NCBI GenBank assembly: GCA_015057635.1
Contig: SVEB01000041.1
Span: forward strand, 62,001 to 126,000
Reading direction: 5' to 3'
Length of the DNA stretch: 64,000 bases
Source of the DNA: Lachnospiraceae bacterium
Lineage (GTDB): Bacteria; Bacillota; Clostridia; Lachnospirales; Lachnospiraceae
Shown: positions 8,274 to 17,160 of the stretch, piece by piece
Position numbering within the stretch: position 1 is the first letter of the stretch
How the letters are laid out: each line of letters starts with the position of its first letter
Program-made: the position numbers and the translations under genes
Notes under the pieces: model-generated
What the model was told of the DNA's origin: nothing
What the model saw: the letters and a program-made list of their open reading frames with translations, nothing else
The model's database searches: none

Positions 8274-8441
8274 TTAGCCTTCGATAGAACCAGTTGGGCA
8301 AGTAGCTGCACAAGCACCACAATCTAAACATGTATCTGCATCGATTACGTAGTGATCTGCTCCTTCAGAAATAGCTCCAGCTGGACACTGAGCAGCGCAA
8401 GCTCCACAGCTGATACATCCGTCGTTAATTACGTATGCCAT
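8274..8441 (-). CDS. 2[4Fe-4S] ferredoxin (small clostridial type)
   Basis: A 55-residue electron carrier of the clostridial type, used by pyruvate:ferredoxin oxidoreductase, hydrogenases, Rnf and similar enzymes. It starts MAYVINDGCISCGACAAQCP and carries the second motif CLDCGACAATCP, giving two CxxCxxCxxxC[P] clusters with all eight cysteines present. AAAGGAGGGG lies before the ATG (8439-8441). It is monocistronic, with its own promoter at 8476-8504 and a strong terminator at 8224-8257, which fits a highly expressed gene. Confidence 0.95.
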   Translation of the reverse strand: MAYVINDGCISCGACAAQCPAGAISEGADHYVIDADTCLDCGACAATCPTGSIEG

Positions 8442-8475
8442 AGTGTTTCCCCTCCTTTAAAATTTTATTCATCTA

Positions 8476-8504
8476 ATTCTACTCTAATTTCTTGAATAAT
8501 ACAA
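8476..8504 (-). promoter_or_regulatory. Promoter of the ferredoxin gene
   Basis: On the minus strand, TTGTAT (8499-8504) and TAGAAT (8476-8481) are 17 bp apart, about 35 bp before the ferredoxin start. Confidence 0.6.
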
Positions 8505-8631
8505 GCAAAAATTTATTAGTGTCGTATAAAACTACATTATCTGAGAAAAAGAGTAATAAACTAACAAAAAGAAGGGAAAAACAACATAAAAAAGTAGAAA
8601 AACGACAGAAAGTGGAATGGACAAATTCTCC

Positions 8632-8660
8632 TTGACGGTAGAAAATGGATAATTTATAAT
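8632..8660 (+). promoter_or_regulatory. Promoter of the DUF1858 gene
   Basis: TTGACG (8632-8637) and TATAAT (8655-8660), 17 bp apart. Because this promoter overlaps the first in-frame ATG at 8659, translation must begin further down at 8695. Confidence 0.85.
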
Positions 8661-8694
8661 GGCGTTAAGCGAAACAATGAAGGAGGTAACGAAA

Positions 8695-8895
8695 ATGGCA
8701 GTAACAAAGGAAATGACAATTGCTCAGATTATTCGTTTAGATCAGAATATTATTCCTATTTTATTAGAATCCGGCATGCATTGCATCGGATGTCCATCTG
8801 CGCAGGGAGAATCTTTAGAAGAAGCAGCGATGGTGCATGGTATCAATCCAGATGAATTAATTGATAAGATCAATGCTTACCTAGCAGCAAAATAA
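8695..8895 (+). CDS. DUF1858 domain protein (small redox-type protein)
   Basis: A 66-residue protein starting [20 protein letters not shown]. It matches the DUF1858 family in length and in the signature [21 protein letters not shown], with the conserved CxxC pair that family members carry; the family is often found beside or fused to redox enzymes and hybrid-cluster proteins. The function is not established. The start at 8695 is set by AAGGAGGT at 8680-8687 and by the promoter overlapping the upstream ATG. It is monocistronic, with its own terminator at 8922. Confidence 0.88.
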   Translation: MAVTKEMTIAQIIRLDQNIIPILLESGMHCIGCPSAQGESLEEAAMVHGINPDELIDKINAYLAAK

Positions 8896-8921
8896 GATAC
8901 ATAAAGTTGTGATAAGAATAT

Positions 8922-8962
8922 AAAAACGACCGTCCCAAAAAAGTTTTAGGACGGTCGTTTTT
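8922..8962. terminator. Bidirectional terminator between DUF1858 gene and mecA
   Basis: Stem AAAAACGACCGTCC/GGACGGTCGTTTTT (8922-8935 with 8949-8962), with A-run and T-run on either side, between two convergent genes. Confidence 0.9.
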
Positions 8963-9011
8963 ATATTCGTATTCATTCTTATATTACAGGCTTTTAAGCC
9001 ATCATATCTCA

Positions 9012-9779
9012 TTAATAAGCCGATAGTATCTGAACGGCTTTTTTGTCCACAATCTTATCTAAATGCTCTTCAAAATAAGGGATAGTGGCATAGTTATTCT
9101 TTTCCGCTCTTCCATATTCGGAGATGATATTGCATACTTTATTAAATTCTTCCGGCTTATGGTCGGTGATCAGAAGGGTGAGGTAATATTTGGAATTAGC
9201 CTCATCTTTATAAAGTGTGTTCTGACCATGATAAAATGGTTTGATGATCTTCGATAACTGAATCACCTCGTCAAGAGAGTGGAAGGAGAAAATCTTCGTC
9301 AGCTTAAATGGAATGTTTATCTCGGAAGCACTTCCTGCTTTGTCTTTATCTGATTTCTTTGTATGAGCCGGTGCCTTGCGTTCCGGAAGGTCTCTGCTTC
9401 CGAACAGCTCACTCATCTGCTCACAGCAGTTTAACAGTTCATCTGCGTAGGCGTTGTCATCGGAATCATCGGAGAGTTCATCTTTATCTGCAAAAGGTGT
9501 GAAGTTCGAAAAACGGGTATCCAGTTCATCCGGATCTTCCACTTTGGTAATCACAAGGACCAAACAGTCCTGCGAAACCGGGATTGCTTCTATCATAAGA
9601 GGAATGTCCTCTGCTTCAAAACCGAGTTCATAAGATGCCTGCTGCATCATATCGCGAAAGAGTGCTTTGGCTTTTTCACTGCCGTAAGCAAGTTCACTGA
9701 TCCGAAGCTCACGGTTTAATAAGTCTTCTTTGTTTAGTGTGCACCTAATTTGGGTATCGCTGATTTTTTCAATTTTCAT
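9012..9779 (-). CDS. mecA: Adaptor protein MecA
   Basis: Adaptor that delivers substrates (ComK in Bacillus) to the ClpC-ClpP protease and drives ClpC assembly. At 255 residues it is near family length. The N-terminal substrate-binding part starts MKIEKISDTQIRCTLNKEDL, followed by an acidic linker (DELSDDSDDNAYADEL), a basic linker (about 140-150) and the C-terminal ClpC-binding domain (FSFHSLDEVIQLSKII to the end). AAGGGGTG precedes the ATG. The gene is monocistronic with a promoter at 9856-9884. The substrate in this organism is unknown. Confidence 0.9.
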   Translation of the reverse strand: MKIEKISDTQIRCTLNKEDLLNRELRISELAYGSEKAKALFRDMMQQASYELGFEAEDIPLMIEAIPVSQDCLVLVITKVEDPDELDTRFSNFTPFADKDELSDDSDDNAYADELLNCCEQMSELFGSRDLPERKAPAHTKKSDKDKAGSASEINIPFKLTKIFSFHSLDEVIQLSKIIKPFYHGQNTLYKDEANSKYYLTLLITDHKPEEFNKVCNIISEYGRAEKNNYATIPYFEEHLDKIVDKKAVQILSAY

Positions 9780-9855
9780 AGAATCACACCCCTTTCAATC
9801 TTCATGACTCTTGGCGAATACTATGTTCTTCAAGTTTTCTGTTATTTGTAAACAA

Positions 9856-9884
9856 AGTATAATGTAATTTCAGATATAAGTCAA
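9856..9884 (-). promoter_or_regulatory. Promoter of mecA
   Basis: Minus-strand TTGACT (9879-9884) and TATACT (9856-9861), 17 bp apart, about 75 bp before mecA. Confidence 0.75.
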
Positions 9885-10028
9885 TAAATAATCAAGACAC
9901 ATTTCAAAAAAAATGCTTATAAAATCAGGCTTTTGCGTTATATGTCGTTTTATGGAATACATAAAAAACCTCATGAATATGACTAAAATATTGTAATAAG
10001 TTTGTGCAAAATCAGCGCATAAAATGTG

Positions 10029-10057
10029 TTGCATTTATTACAATTATTTCCTATAAT
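10029..10057 (+). promoter_or_regulatory. Promoter of the protein kinase gene
   Basis: TTGCAT (10029-10034) and TATAAT (10052-10057), 17 bp apart. It lies downstream of the GTG at 10004, so that GTG cannot be the start when this promoter is used; the ATG at 10160 fits. Confidence 0.7.
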
Positions 10058-10159
10058 AAATTCAGGATTCTAAATGACGGTATCATTCGGAACTTGGAAT
10101 CATTACGGAAGAATGATCTTTTTGGAAGTCCAATATGCCTTTATGACGAGGAAAAATTA

Positions 10160-11512
10160 ATGCAGGAAGAATTATGGTTTGGCAAGTATCAGATCTTAGA
10201 ACAGCTCAGCGCCAGAGAAGATACGGCGGTTTATCTGGCTGTCCATCAGAAACTGCAGAACAGACGTATTATCAAAGTAATTTCTAAGGTATCTCCTTAT
10301 GTAACCTGTCTCTATCAGGAAGCAAATCTTTTGAAGAATCTATCACATCCTTGTATCCCCGAACTTTATGATATGGAAGAAGATGAGAACGCTTATTATA
10401 TTGTGGAACAGTATATGAGTGGAGAAGTGCTCTCGGCCTATCTAAGCCATGAACAGATTGGTGAGGCGCGGATTATCTCCTACAGCCTTCAGCTGTGCGA
10501 TCTGATCCTTTACCTCCATTCTTTGGATGAACCGGTATATCATCTCGATTTAAAGCCGGATAACATTCTGATTGAGGAAGGGGCTGTCAGGCTGATCGAC
10601 TTTGGCAGCGCGATTAAGGAAACGCAGAAGGAAGGCAGGACATATACGTTTGGAACTCCCGGGTTTGCGGCACCGGAGCAGTACCGGAATGGGAACCTTG
10701 ACGAGCGTGCGGATATCTATGGCATTGGTATGCTGATGTACTATATGGCATTTGGTAAAACTTATCTTCCAGTCCAGAAGAGGAATATTGATGAAGCAGA
10801 CTGTCTTAGCAGAAAGGTAAAGAAGATTATTAATCATTGTCTGCAGGAACATGCCTCCGAGCGGTATCCTTCCGTGGCAGTGTTAAAAAGGAAATTGATG
10901 GCCATCCAGAAAGGGAAGAATAAGAAAACGTTCACCAAAGAGTTTAAGGAATTTGCCGTTGCCGGTTCAGAACCCCATATAGGGGCCACTCACACCGCAC
11001 TGATGTTATGTCAGCATCTGCAGCAGATGGGAGAGAGATGTGCGTACATAGAAGAAAATCAGCATAATACCGTAAGAAGGATGGTTCAGAGAACAAAGGA
11101 GGTAAAAAGGGAAGACGAGGGTTTTGTATTTTATCAGATTACGTTATTCTCTTCTTTTGATGAGGTCTCTTTTGAGTATTTGAGAGAGCATTTTACAGCG
11201 GTTGTATATGATTATGGTGTATTAGATGAGCAAAATCGGAAAGAGTTTTTAAAGAAGGATGTGAGGCTGCTTGTACTCGGAGCCAAGCCATGGGAATTGG
11301 CGGCATCGGAGCAGGCACTGTTATATAGCGAGGGGGAGCAGGTAGAGTATTTGTTTAATTTTCTAAACGCAAAGGAATACCGCAGATGTATACGGAATAT
11401 GGAATCCAAAAACTGCTACCGCATTCCTTATGATACAGAGCCGACACTAAGCCGCAAGTCCGCTACAAAGATGATGTTTAAGGAAGTGTTAGGCGCTCTT
11501 TATGAATACTAA
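10160..11512 (+). CDS. Ser/Thr protein kinase with C-terminal ParA-like (degenerate P-loop) domain
   Basis: A 450-residue soluble Hanks-type kinase; no membrane segment or PASTA repeats, so not the PrkC type. Visible kinase motifs: Lys39 (RRIIKVISK), HLDLKPDN with Asp130 and Asn135, DFG at 147-149, and APE at 171-173. The glycine-rich loop is poor (LSAREDTAVYLA). From about residue 265 a second domain begins EFAVAGSEPHIGATHTA, which has the layout of a ParA/MinD-type P-loop but lacks the Walker A lysine. The next gene encodes a stand-alone protein of the same fold. The start at 10160 is chosen from the promoter at 10029 and the conserved beginning WFGKYQILEQ. Kinase activity is likely; the target is unknown. 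Confidence 0.8.
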   Translation: MQEELWFGKYQILEQLSAREDTAVYLAVHQKLQNRRIIKVISKVSPYVTCLYQEANLLKNLSHPCIPELYDMEEDENAYYIVEQYMSGEVLSAYLSHEQIGEARIISYSLQLCDLILYLHSLDEPVYHLDLKPDNILIEEGAVRLIDFGSAIKETQKEGRTYTFGTPGFAAPEQYRNGNLDERADIYGIGMLMYYMAFGKTYLPVQKRNIDEADCLSRKVKKIINHCLQEHASERYPSVAVLKRKLMAIQKGKNKKTFTKEFKEFAVAGSEPHIGATHTALMLCQHLQQMGERCAYIEENQHNTVRRMVQRTKEVKREDEGFVFYQITLFSSFDEVSFEYLREHFTAVVYDYGVLDEQNRKEFLKKDVRLLVLGAKPWELAASEQALLYSEGEQVEYLFNFLNAKEYRRCIRNMESKNCYRIPYDTEPTLSRKSATKMMFKEVLGALYEY

Positions 11513-11553
11513 TAAAATCGTTTAAAAGAGTACGCCGGAAAGGGGAGAAGATC

Positions 11554-12177
11554 ATGTTAGGGCAGCCGATTCTGCAGAAAAAATTAAAGAAGGACAAGCA
11601 GATGTTAACGCAGGTAATCGGAGTGTTCGGGCTGCATCCTTTTGCCGGCACAAGCTATGTAAGCAACCTTTTAGCAGAGTACCTGACTGGGATTTTAGGA
11701 AAGCGGGTTCTTGTAGTGGAAGCAGGCGGCAGGGATGACTTTGTGAAGATGACAGGCAGCCTTAAGGAGGAGTGCGGTGAAACCTTCACATTTCGGGATA
11801 TTACATATGTAAGGAATGTTGAAAAGGACAGAATTGCATCCTGGTGCAACAGTCCTTACGATTATTGTATTCTGGAACTCGGAAGCTGTTACAACGCAAT
11901 TCGTGATGAACTGATGTTAACCGATAAAAAACTGCTGATCAGTCATATCAGCCCATGGAGTGGATGTGATGAGAGGTTGCTTAAGGAACTTGCCGAAGAG
12001 ATTGATGACTTTAGATCCTGGTCCTTAGTTTTAAATCTGACAGACCGGGAGAAGTATCGAAGATACAAAAGAATTGTAAGAAAGAGCGCGATACCATCGT
12101 GTTATCTTGGATTCGAACCAAATGTGCAGAAACCTTCCGCCGCTGCCATTGCCTTATTTGACCGGATTATTTTGTAA
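11554..12177 (+). CDS. ParA/CpaE-like P-loop protein with degenerate Walker A
   Basis: A 207-residue protein whose N-terminal half starts TQVIGVFGLHPFAGTSYVSN, then GKRVLVVEAGG. This is the fold order of ParA/MinD/CpaE ATPases (strand, P-loop, helix, strand with acidic end), but the deviant Walker A KGGxGKT/S is replaced by GLHPFAGTSY, with no lysine. Nucleotide hydrolysis is therefore doubtful. It lies 41 bp after the kinase with AAAGGGGAG as ribosome binding site, and the kinase C-terminal domain has the same degenerate loop (GSEPHIGATH). The two probably act together, perhaps by pairing their ATPase-like domains (inference). No pilus or secretion genes adjoin, so a Tad/Flp role is unsupported. 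Confidence 0.6.
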   Translation: MLGQPILQKKLKKDKQMLTQVIGVFGLHPFAGTSYVSNLLAEYLTGILGKRVLVVEAGGRDDFVKMTGSLKEECGETFTFRDITYVRNVEKDRIASWCNSPYDYCILELGSCYNAIRDELMLTDKKLLISHISPWSGCDERLLKELAEEIDDFRSWSLVLNLTDREKYRRYKRIVRKSAIPSCYLGFEPNVQKPSAAAIALFDRIIL

Positions 12178-12599
12178 AAGGAATTTGTATAACATATCAC
12201 AAATGCATGCAGATCCGATTTCAAAACATATCAGTCAGATACAAAGGAGATGGGGAAAAGAAGCCCCGGATATCAAGAAAAGGTATCTGGTACAAACTTT
12301 TTTAAACCAAAAGAACTGACCTGGGAGAGAAGCAAAGGAAACAAAATAAAACAATATCAAAGGCGTCCAATGCGCACCGAATCAGGGAAGCAAGGTAAAT
12401 GGCAGTGTGGAGTGTATAAAGTGGCAGAGAACGAATCATAATGAAGAAGCGTATGATCCAGATGCAGGAGTCCTTAGAATGTATATCCTCAATATGCAGA
12501 TAATAAAAAGGAAAAGGCGTGGATGATAGGCTTCTTTTATTGGAAGCAGAGAAATAAGGCGTATTAAGAAAGAATTAAGCATTTTATGTTGAATTAGTA
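12178..12599. other. Gap of about 420 bp without a convincing gene
   Basis: Short plus-strand frames exist (12107-12319 and 12250-12441). The second starts directly on top of a GGAG and has a charged, low-complexity product, so neither is called. A small GGGG/CCCC hairpin lies near 12251-12269. There is no terminator with a T-run after the ATPase-like gene. Confidence 0.3.
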
Positions 12600-12628
12600 A
12601 TGACGGTCAAGTAAAAAAATGCTATAAT
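12600..12628 (+). promoter_or_regulatory. Promoter of the GH18 gene
   Basis: ATGACG (12600-12605) and extended -10 TGCTATAAT (TATAAT 12623-12628), 17 bp apart. It rules out the GTG at 12634 as start. Confidence 0.7.
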
Positions 12629-12687
12629 AACGGGTGATGATAAGCTGTCATAAAACACAGCAGAATAAAGAAGAAAAGAGGTTACTT

Positions 12688-14391
12688 ATGGAGAAAAAGG
12701 CCAAACAGACGATTATTGGGACAGCAATTGCAATGCTACTAATCCTTGTTGCAGTATCCATTGTGCTTGTGAAAAAATATACGCCAAGTGATGAACGAAT
12801 GGAGCTTACTGAGTACTATGACGTTCCGGAAGGGGAAGCCATGGTCATTATGGACAGTGCCATTTATGAGAAGAACGCGCTTCTAATGGATGGAACTTTG
12901 TATATGGATCTTATGACAGTGAAAGAGCGATTCAATCATCGTTTTTACTGGGATTCCATTGAAAACCTGTTAATTTATACAACACCTTCTGAAGTGATTA
13001 AGGCAGAAGTGGGAAGTAAAGATTATTATGTGAATAAGAATAAGCAAAGCAAGGACTATGCCATCGTGAAGACAATCGGGGACAGTGTTTATGTGGCACT
13101 TCCATTTGTGGATGAGTATTCAGAATTCTTCTATGAAGTATATAAGGAACCGGAACGCGTGGTGGTTCATGCGGCGATGGGAGATTATCTTTATGTGACC
13201 GTGAATAAGAATACGCAGATTCGTTATGAAGGAAATATTAAGAGCGATATTTTAGCGGATGTACAGTCAGGGGATACCCTTCTTTTAATCGATGCAGGCG
13301 GAACCGATCAGAAGGGATTTTTAAAGGTTATGACGGCGGACGGCGTAATTGGATATGTAAAGCAGAAATACGTATCCGAGTCATTTTATGATACGGTGCA
13401 CAGCGATTATGTACAGCCTGTTTACTCTTCCATTTCCAAAGACTATACCGTTAATCTGGTATGGCATCAGGTAACCAATAAGGAATCCAATTCTTATATG
13501 CCGGATTTGATCAGCAATACAAAGGGAGTAACGACGATCTCTCCAACCTGGTACCGCATCAACAGCACGGACGGAACGCTATCTTCCCTTGCAAGCGAAA
13601 GCTATGTGGAAAAGGCACATAATTTAGGGCTGGAAGTGTGGGCGCTTGTCGATAATTTTGATCCTGCTGTGGATACGTATGAAGTGCTTTCTAAAAGTTC
13701 AAGCAGGGAACGTCTTGTAAATGAGCTGATCGCGGAAGCAATCAAGTATAATTTAGACGGCATCAACATTGACTTTGAGAACCTTTCCTTAGAGACCGGT
13801 CCTCATTTCATTCAGTTTATCAGGGAACTTTCTGTAAAATGCAGAAGCAATCAGATTGTATTATCGGTGGATAATTATCCCCCATACTCTTATAATGCAT
13901 TCTATGATTATATCGAACAGGGCAAGATTGTGGATTATGTAATCATCATGGGATATGATGAACATCACAGCAATTCTGAGACAGCCGGAAGCGTGGCATC
14001 CATCGGTTATGTCAATGATGCGATCACCAATACATTAGCAAAGGTGGATAAAGAAAAAGTGATTATGGCGGTTCCATTCTATACAAGGTTATGGAAGGAA
14101 ACCACAACAGACGGGGTGACTTCCCTTACTTCCGAGGCACTTGGAATGAATGCGGCAGAATCCGTCTTATCCAAAAACGGCGTAACTCCAAAATGGGAAG
14201 AAAGCGTTGCGCAGTACTATGCAGAGTACACCATTGATGATGTGCTCTATAAGATCTGGCTCGAGGAAGATGAATCCTTAGAGGCAAAGATGAAAGCAAT
14301 TCATGCGGCAGATTTAGCCGGAGTTGCTGGCTGGAGACTTGGTTTTGAAAAATCAAGTATCTGGAATGTAATTCAGAAATATGTGAATTAG
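12688..14391 (+). CDS. Membrane-anchored GH18 glycoside hydrolase with SH3-like domain
   Basis: A 567-residue cell-surface protein. An N-terminal membrane anchor (TIIGTAIAMLLILVAVSIVL) is followed by a copper-amine-oxidase-N-like wall module (about 45-130), a bacterial SH3-like segment (about 170-240, VQSGDTLLLIDAGG) and a C-terminal GH18 barrel (about 265 to the end). The GH18 catalytic motif is DGINIDFE, with the acid/base glutamate present. Relatives (SleL/YaaH group and similar) cut peptidoglycan or chitin-like glycans, and several act in spore cortex lysis. The start at 12688 fits AAAGAGG upstream and the promoter at 12600. It precedes cwlD by 52 bp, which supports a germination or wall-remodelling role (inference). 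Confidence 0.85.
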   Translation: MEKKAKQTIIGTAIAMLLILVAVSIVLVKKYTPSDERMELTEYYDVPEGEAMVIMDSAIYEKNALLMDGTLYMDLMTVKERFNHRFYWDSIENLLIYTTPSEVIKAEVGSKDYYVNKNKQSKDYAIVKTIGDSVYVALPFVDEYSEFFYEVYKEPERVVVHAAMGDYLYVTVNKNTQIRYEGNIKSDILADVQSGDTLLLIDAGGTDQKGFLKVMTADGVIGYVKQKYVSESFYDTVHSDYVQPVYSSISKDYTVNLVWHQVTNKESNSYMPDLISNTKGVTTISPTWYRINSTDGTLSSLASESYVEKAHNLGLEVWALVDNFDPAVDTYEVLSKSSSRERLVNELIAEAIKYNLDGINIDFENLSLETGPHFIQFIRELSVKCRSNQIVLSVDNYPPYSYNAFYDYIEQGKIVDYVIIMGYDEHHSNSETAGSVASIGYVNDAITNTLAKVDKEKVIMAVPFYTRLWKETTTDGVTSLTSEALGMNAAESVLSKNGVTPKWEESVAQYYAEYTIDDVLYKIWLEEDESLEAKMKAIHAADLAGVAGWRLGFEKSSIWNVIQKYVN

Positions 14392-14443
14392 ATAACAGGA
14401 AGTCTCATAGAATATTAGGAAAGATGAGGAAGGAATTCTTCAA

Positions 14444-15163
14444 ATGTCAAAAAAATATTTTAATATTATTTTTCTTATCCTGGTATTCTGTGCGGTACTT
14501 TTGTTATCTGATGAAAGTGTATCCGTCATGAAACGCATTTTTACGAAGTCTGATCAGGATTCCGATACAGGGAAGCCGGTCATCGTAATTGATGCGGGGC
14601 ATGGCGGTTTTGACCCTGGTAAGATAGGTGTCAATGATGCAAAGGAAAAAGATGTGAATTTAGCGATTGCAAAGAAGCTAAAAAATCTTTTGGAGTTAAA
14701 TGATTTTAAAGTTGTGATGACCAGAGAGAAGGATGAGGGCCTTTATTCGGAAACCGATAAGAAGAAAAAGGCAGCGGACATGAGAAACCGTGTGGCACTG
14801 ATTCAGGAGAGCAATGCAGTGTTAGCAGTCAGCGTTCATCAAAACAGCTTTACAGACAGCAGCAGTACCGGAGCACAGGTGTTTTACTATACCAAATCAG
14901 CAGAAGGGAAGGCATTCGGAGAGACGATTCAGGAAGCCATCAAAGGATATATAAACGATGGGAATCACAGGCTTGCGAAGGCAAATGACAGTTATTATAT
15001 GCTGAAGAAATCCGCCTGCCCGCTTGTCATTGTGGAATGTGGTTTTTTATCCAATGCAAGGGAAGCAGAACTGTTACTCACAGAGGAATATCAGGAAAAA
15101 ATGGCTTGGGCTATTCACTTAGGGATCATACAGTATTATAATACAAGGAAAACCAGTCAATAA
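14444..15163 (+). CDS. cwlD: N-acetylmuramoyl-L-alanine amidase, CwlD type
   Basis: Zinc amidase of the Amidase_3 family. In spore formers CwlD removes peptides from muramic acid during cortex synthesis so that muramic-delta-lactam can form, which germination enzymes need. At 239 residues it matches CwlD in size: an N-terminal signal/anchor (about 5-22) and then only the catalytic domain. Zinc ligands are visible in VIDAGHGG, in the glutamate of NDAKEKDVNLA, and in SVHQN; the catalytic glutamate is in VIVECGFLSN. It follows the GH18 gene by 52 bp and precedes tsaC by 38 bp. The assignment to CwlD instead of another short Amidase_3 rests on size and context. Confidence 0.82.
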   Translation: MSKKYFNIIFLILVFCAVLLLSDESVSVMKRIFTKSDQDSDTGKPVIVIDAGHGGFDPGKIGVNDAKEKDVNLAIAKKLKNLLELNDFKVVMTREKDEGLYSETDKKKKAADMRNRVALIQESNAVLAVSVHQNSFTDSSSTGAQVFYYTKSAEGKAFGETIQEAIKGYINDGNHRLAKANDSYYMLKKSACPLVIVECGFLSNAREAELLLTEEYQEKMAWAIHLGIIQYYNTRKTSQ

Positions 15164-15201
15164 AGAAGCATAGGATCAAAAGAGGAGCTAAAGGTAGGAT
15201 A

Positions 15202-16257
15202 ATGAAGACAATAGTACAGAAAATGGATCGAAATAACTTGAAACCGGAAGAATTTGCGTTAGCAGCAAGCCTGTTAAAGGAAGGCCAGCTAGTAGCGTTT
15301 CCGACTGAGACAGTTTATGGACTTGGCGGTGATGCACTCGATGAAATGGCGGCAAAACGCATCTATGCCGCAAAGGGAAGACCATCGGATAATCCGCTGA
15401 TCGTTCATATCGCAGACGCATCGGATATTGAGAAGTTGGCAGTGGATATCCCAAAGACGGCATATGCGCTTGCAGGCCGTTTCTGGCCGGGACCGCTAAC
15501 AATGATATTAAAAAAGAGTGATATTGTACCATATTCCACGACCGGAGGACTTGATACCGTTGCCATCCGTATGCCATCTGATGAAATCGCAAGGGAGTTA
15601 ATCCGTACATCCGGATTATATATTGCTGCTCCAAGCGCGAACTCATCCGGACGTCCGAGTACGACAAAGGCAGAGCATGTGAAGGAAGATTTAGATGGCA
15701 AGATCGCGATGATCTTAGACGGAGGAGCGGTTACAATCGGATTAGAATCTACCATTGTGGATCTGACAGGAGAGGTGCCTATGATTCTCCGCCCAGGCTA
15801 TATCACAAAGGAAATGTTAGAAGAGGCAATCGGGACTACGGAATATGATAAGGCAGTTGTCAATAAAGAAAAGAACGTGACCATTGTGGCGAAGGCACCT
15901 GGAATGAAATATAAGCATTATGCTCCAAAAGGCGATTTGACGATTTTTGAAGGCGAGATGAGTGCGGTGATCGCAGGCATCAGCAAAGCGGCGAAGGAAA
16001 AGGAAGAAAGCGGAGCAAAAGTAGGAATATTAGCGACCGAAGAGACGAAAGATAAGTATACAGCCGGCATTGTTAAGTCCATCGGTTCCAGAAAGGACGA
16101 GCTTTCCATCGCCTCTCATCTGTTCGATACACTGCGTGAATTTGATACATTAGGCGTATCTTATATCTATTCGGAAAGCTTTGAAGAGGGCACTTTAGGA
16201 CAGGCTATTATGAACCGTCTTTTAAAAGCAGCCGGTTATCAGAGAGTGCTTGTCTAA
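15202..16257 (+). CDS. tsaC: L-threonylcarbamoyladenylate synthase (TsaC/Sua5)
   Basis: Makes threonylcarbamoyl-AMP from threonine, bicarbonate and ATP, the first step of t6A37 modification of ANN-decoding tRNAs. The 351-residue protein is the long Sua5/YwlC form. The YrdC-like catalytic domain (about 15-205) has FPTETVYGLGGDA, KGRPSDNPL and the IAAPSANSSGRPS region; a C-terminal Sua5 domain (about 215-345) begins at APGMKYKHYAP. The start ATG 15202 has AAAGGTAGG upstream. TsaD, TsaB and TsaE are not in the window. Confidence 0.95.
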   Translation: MKTIVQKMDRNNLKPEEFALAASLLKEGQLVAFPTETVYGLGGDALDEMAAKRIYAAKGRPSDNPLIVHIADASDIEKLAVDIPKTAYALAGRFWPGPLTMILKKSDIVPYSTTGGLDTVAIRMPSDEIARELIRTSGLYIAAPSANSSGRPSTTKAEHVKEDLDGKIAMILDGGAVTIGLESTIVDLTGEVPMILRPGYITKEMLEEAIGTTEYDKAVVNKEKNVTIVAKAPGMKYKHYAPKGDLTIFEGEMSAVIAGISKAAKEKEESGAKVGILATEETKDKYTAGIVKSIGSRKDELSIASHLFDTLREFDTLGVSYIYSESFEEGTLGQAIMNRLLKAAGYQRVLV

Positions 16258-16338
16258 CTAGAAAAGAAGGCATAAAAATAGAAATACATTATAATAGGAA
16301 GAAAGCATAAACGCTCAGAATTTCTGAAAAAAATGTAC

Positions 16339-16367
16339 TTGCGAATTTAATTGTTTAGAGCTAAAAT
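16339..16367 (+). promoter_or_regulatory. Promoter of rpiB
   Basis: TTGCGA (16339-16344) and TAAAAT (16362-16367), 17 bp apart, about 57 bp before rpiB. Confidence 0.55.
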
Positions 16368-16423
16368 GGGAAAGAAATCGGTTAAAAATCGATACAAGGA
16401 TTAAGAGTCGGAGGATATGACAT

Positions 16424-16852
16424 ATGATAGCATTAGGCTGCGATCACGGCGGATATGAATTGATGCAGGAAGTAATGAAACACTTAGATGAGTTAAATGT
16501 CCCATACAAGAATTTTGGTACTTACAGTACAGAATCTTGTGATTATCCAGATTATGCGAAAAAGGTTGCATATGCAGTAGCACAGAAAGAATGCGAATTA
16601 GGAATCTTAATTTGTGGAACCGGAATTGGTATTTCCATCGCTGCAAATAAGGTGAAAGGCATCCGATGTGCGCTTTGTCATGACTGCTTTAGTGCAGAAG
16701 CGACGAAGCAGCATAACAATGCGAATGTCCTAGCAATGGGCGGCAGAGTTGTCGGACCAGGCCTTGCTCTTAAGATTGTTGATACCTTTTTAAATACACC
16801 ATTTTCTAATGATGAAAGACATATAAGAAGAATCTCAATGTTAGAGGATTAA
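16424..16852 (+). CDS. rpiB: Ribose-5-phosphate isomerase B
   Basis: Interconverts ribulose-5-phosphate and ribose-5-phosphate in the pentose phosphate pathway. The 142-residue protein has full family length and typical motifs: MIALGCDHGGYELM (substrate His and Asp), the catalytic cysteine in LICGTGIGISIAANK, and HNNANVLAMGGRVVG. Some RpiB/LacAB family members isomerise other sugar phosphates such as allose-6-phosphate, but the single-gene context favours the ribose enzyme. It has its own promoter and terminator. Confidence 0.94.
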   Translation: MIALGCDHGGYELMQEVMKHLDELNVPYKNFGTYSTESCDYPDYAKKVAYAVAQKECELGILICGTGIGISIAANKVKGIRCALCHDCFSAEATKQHNNANVLAMGGRVVGPGLALKIVDTFLNTPFSNDERHIRRISMLED

Positions 16853-16857
16853 TGAAG

Positions 16858-16895
16858 AAGGCTGTTACATGGTTTTTATGTAATGGCTTTTTCTA
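16858..16895 (+). terminator. Terminator after rpiB
   Basis: A 13-bp stem with three G-U pairs (AAGGCTGTTACAT with ATGTAATGGCTTT) and a T-run, directly after the rpiB stop. Confidence 0.7.
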
Positions 16896-17061
16896 ATTAT
16901 ATGTGTTATTTCCCATATGCATAAAAAGAATACAAATTTTGCATAAAAATGCTAAGGGAAGAATCATAAAAAACCGATTATAATATTGTACCGTCATGGA
17001 GACAATAATTTGAAGCCAATTTATAAAAAAAGTGTAAAGAAAGTAACATTTTTATAGGTGC

Positions 17062-17089
17062 TAGACTTTTCGGAACAGAATGGTATAAT
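17062..17089 (+). promoter_or_regulatory. Promoter of the ATP synthase operon
   Basis: TAGACT (17062-17067) and extended -10 TGGTATAAT (TATAAT 17084-17089), 16 bp apart, about 70 bp before the first gene. No other promoter of this quality was seen inside the operon. Confidence 0.7.
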
Positions 17090-17160
17090 AAATAAGCACT
17101 GTTAAAAATTAAACAAACAGTGGAAAAACTCCTTTAACCGACAAATAATGGAGGAGCTCG

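Noticed and set aside
10004-10159. GTG start at 10004 for the kinase
   Set aside because: A good promoter (10029-10057) lies after it, and the extra 52 residues have no kinase similarity.
12250-12441. 63-codon frame in the gap after the ParA-like gene
   Set aside because: Its ATG is directly on the GGAG sequence, so spacing is impossible, and the product looks random.
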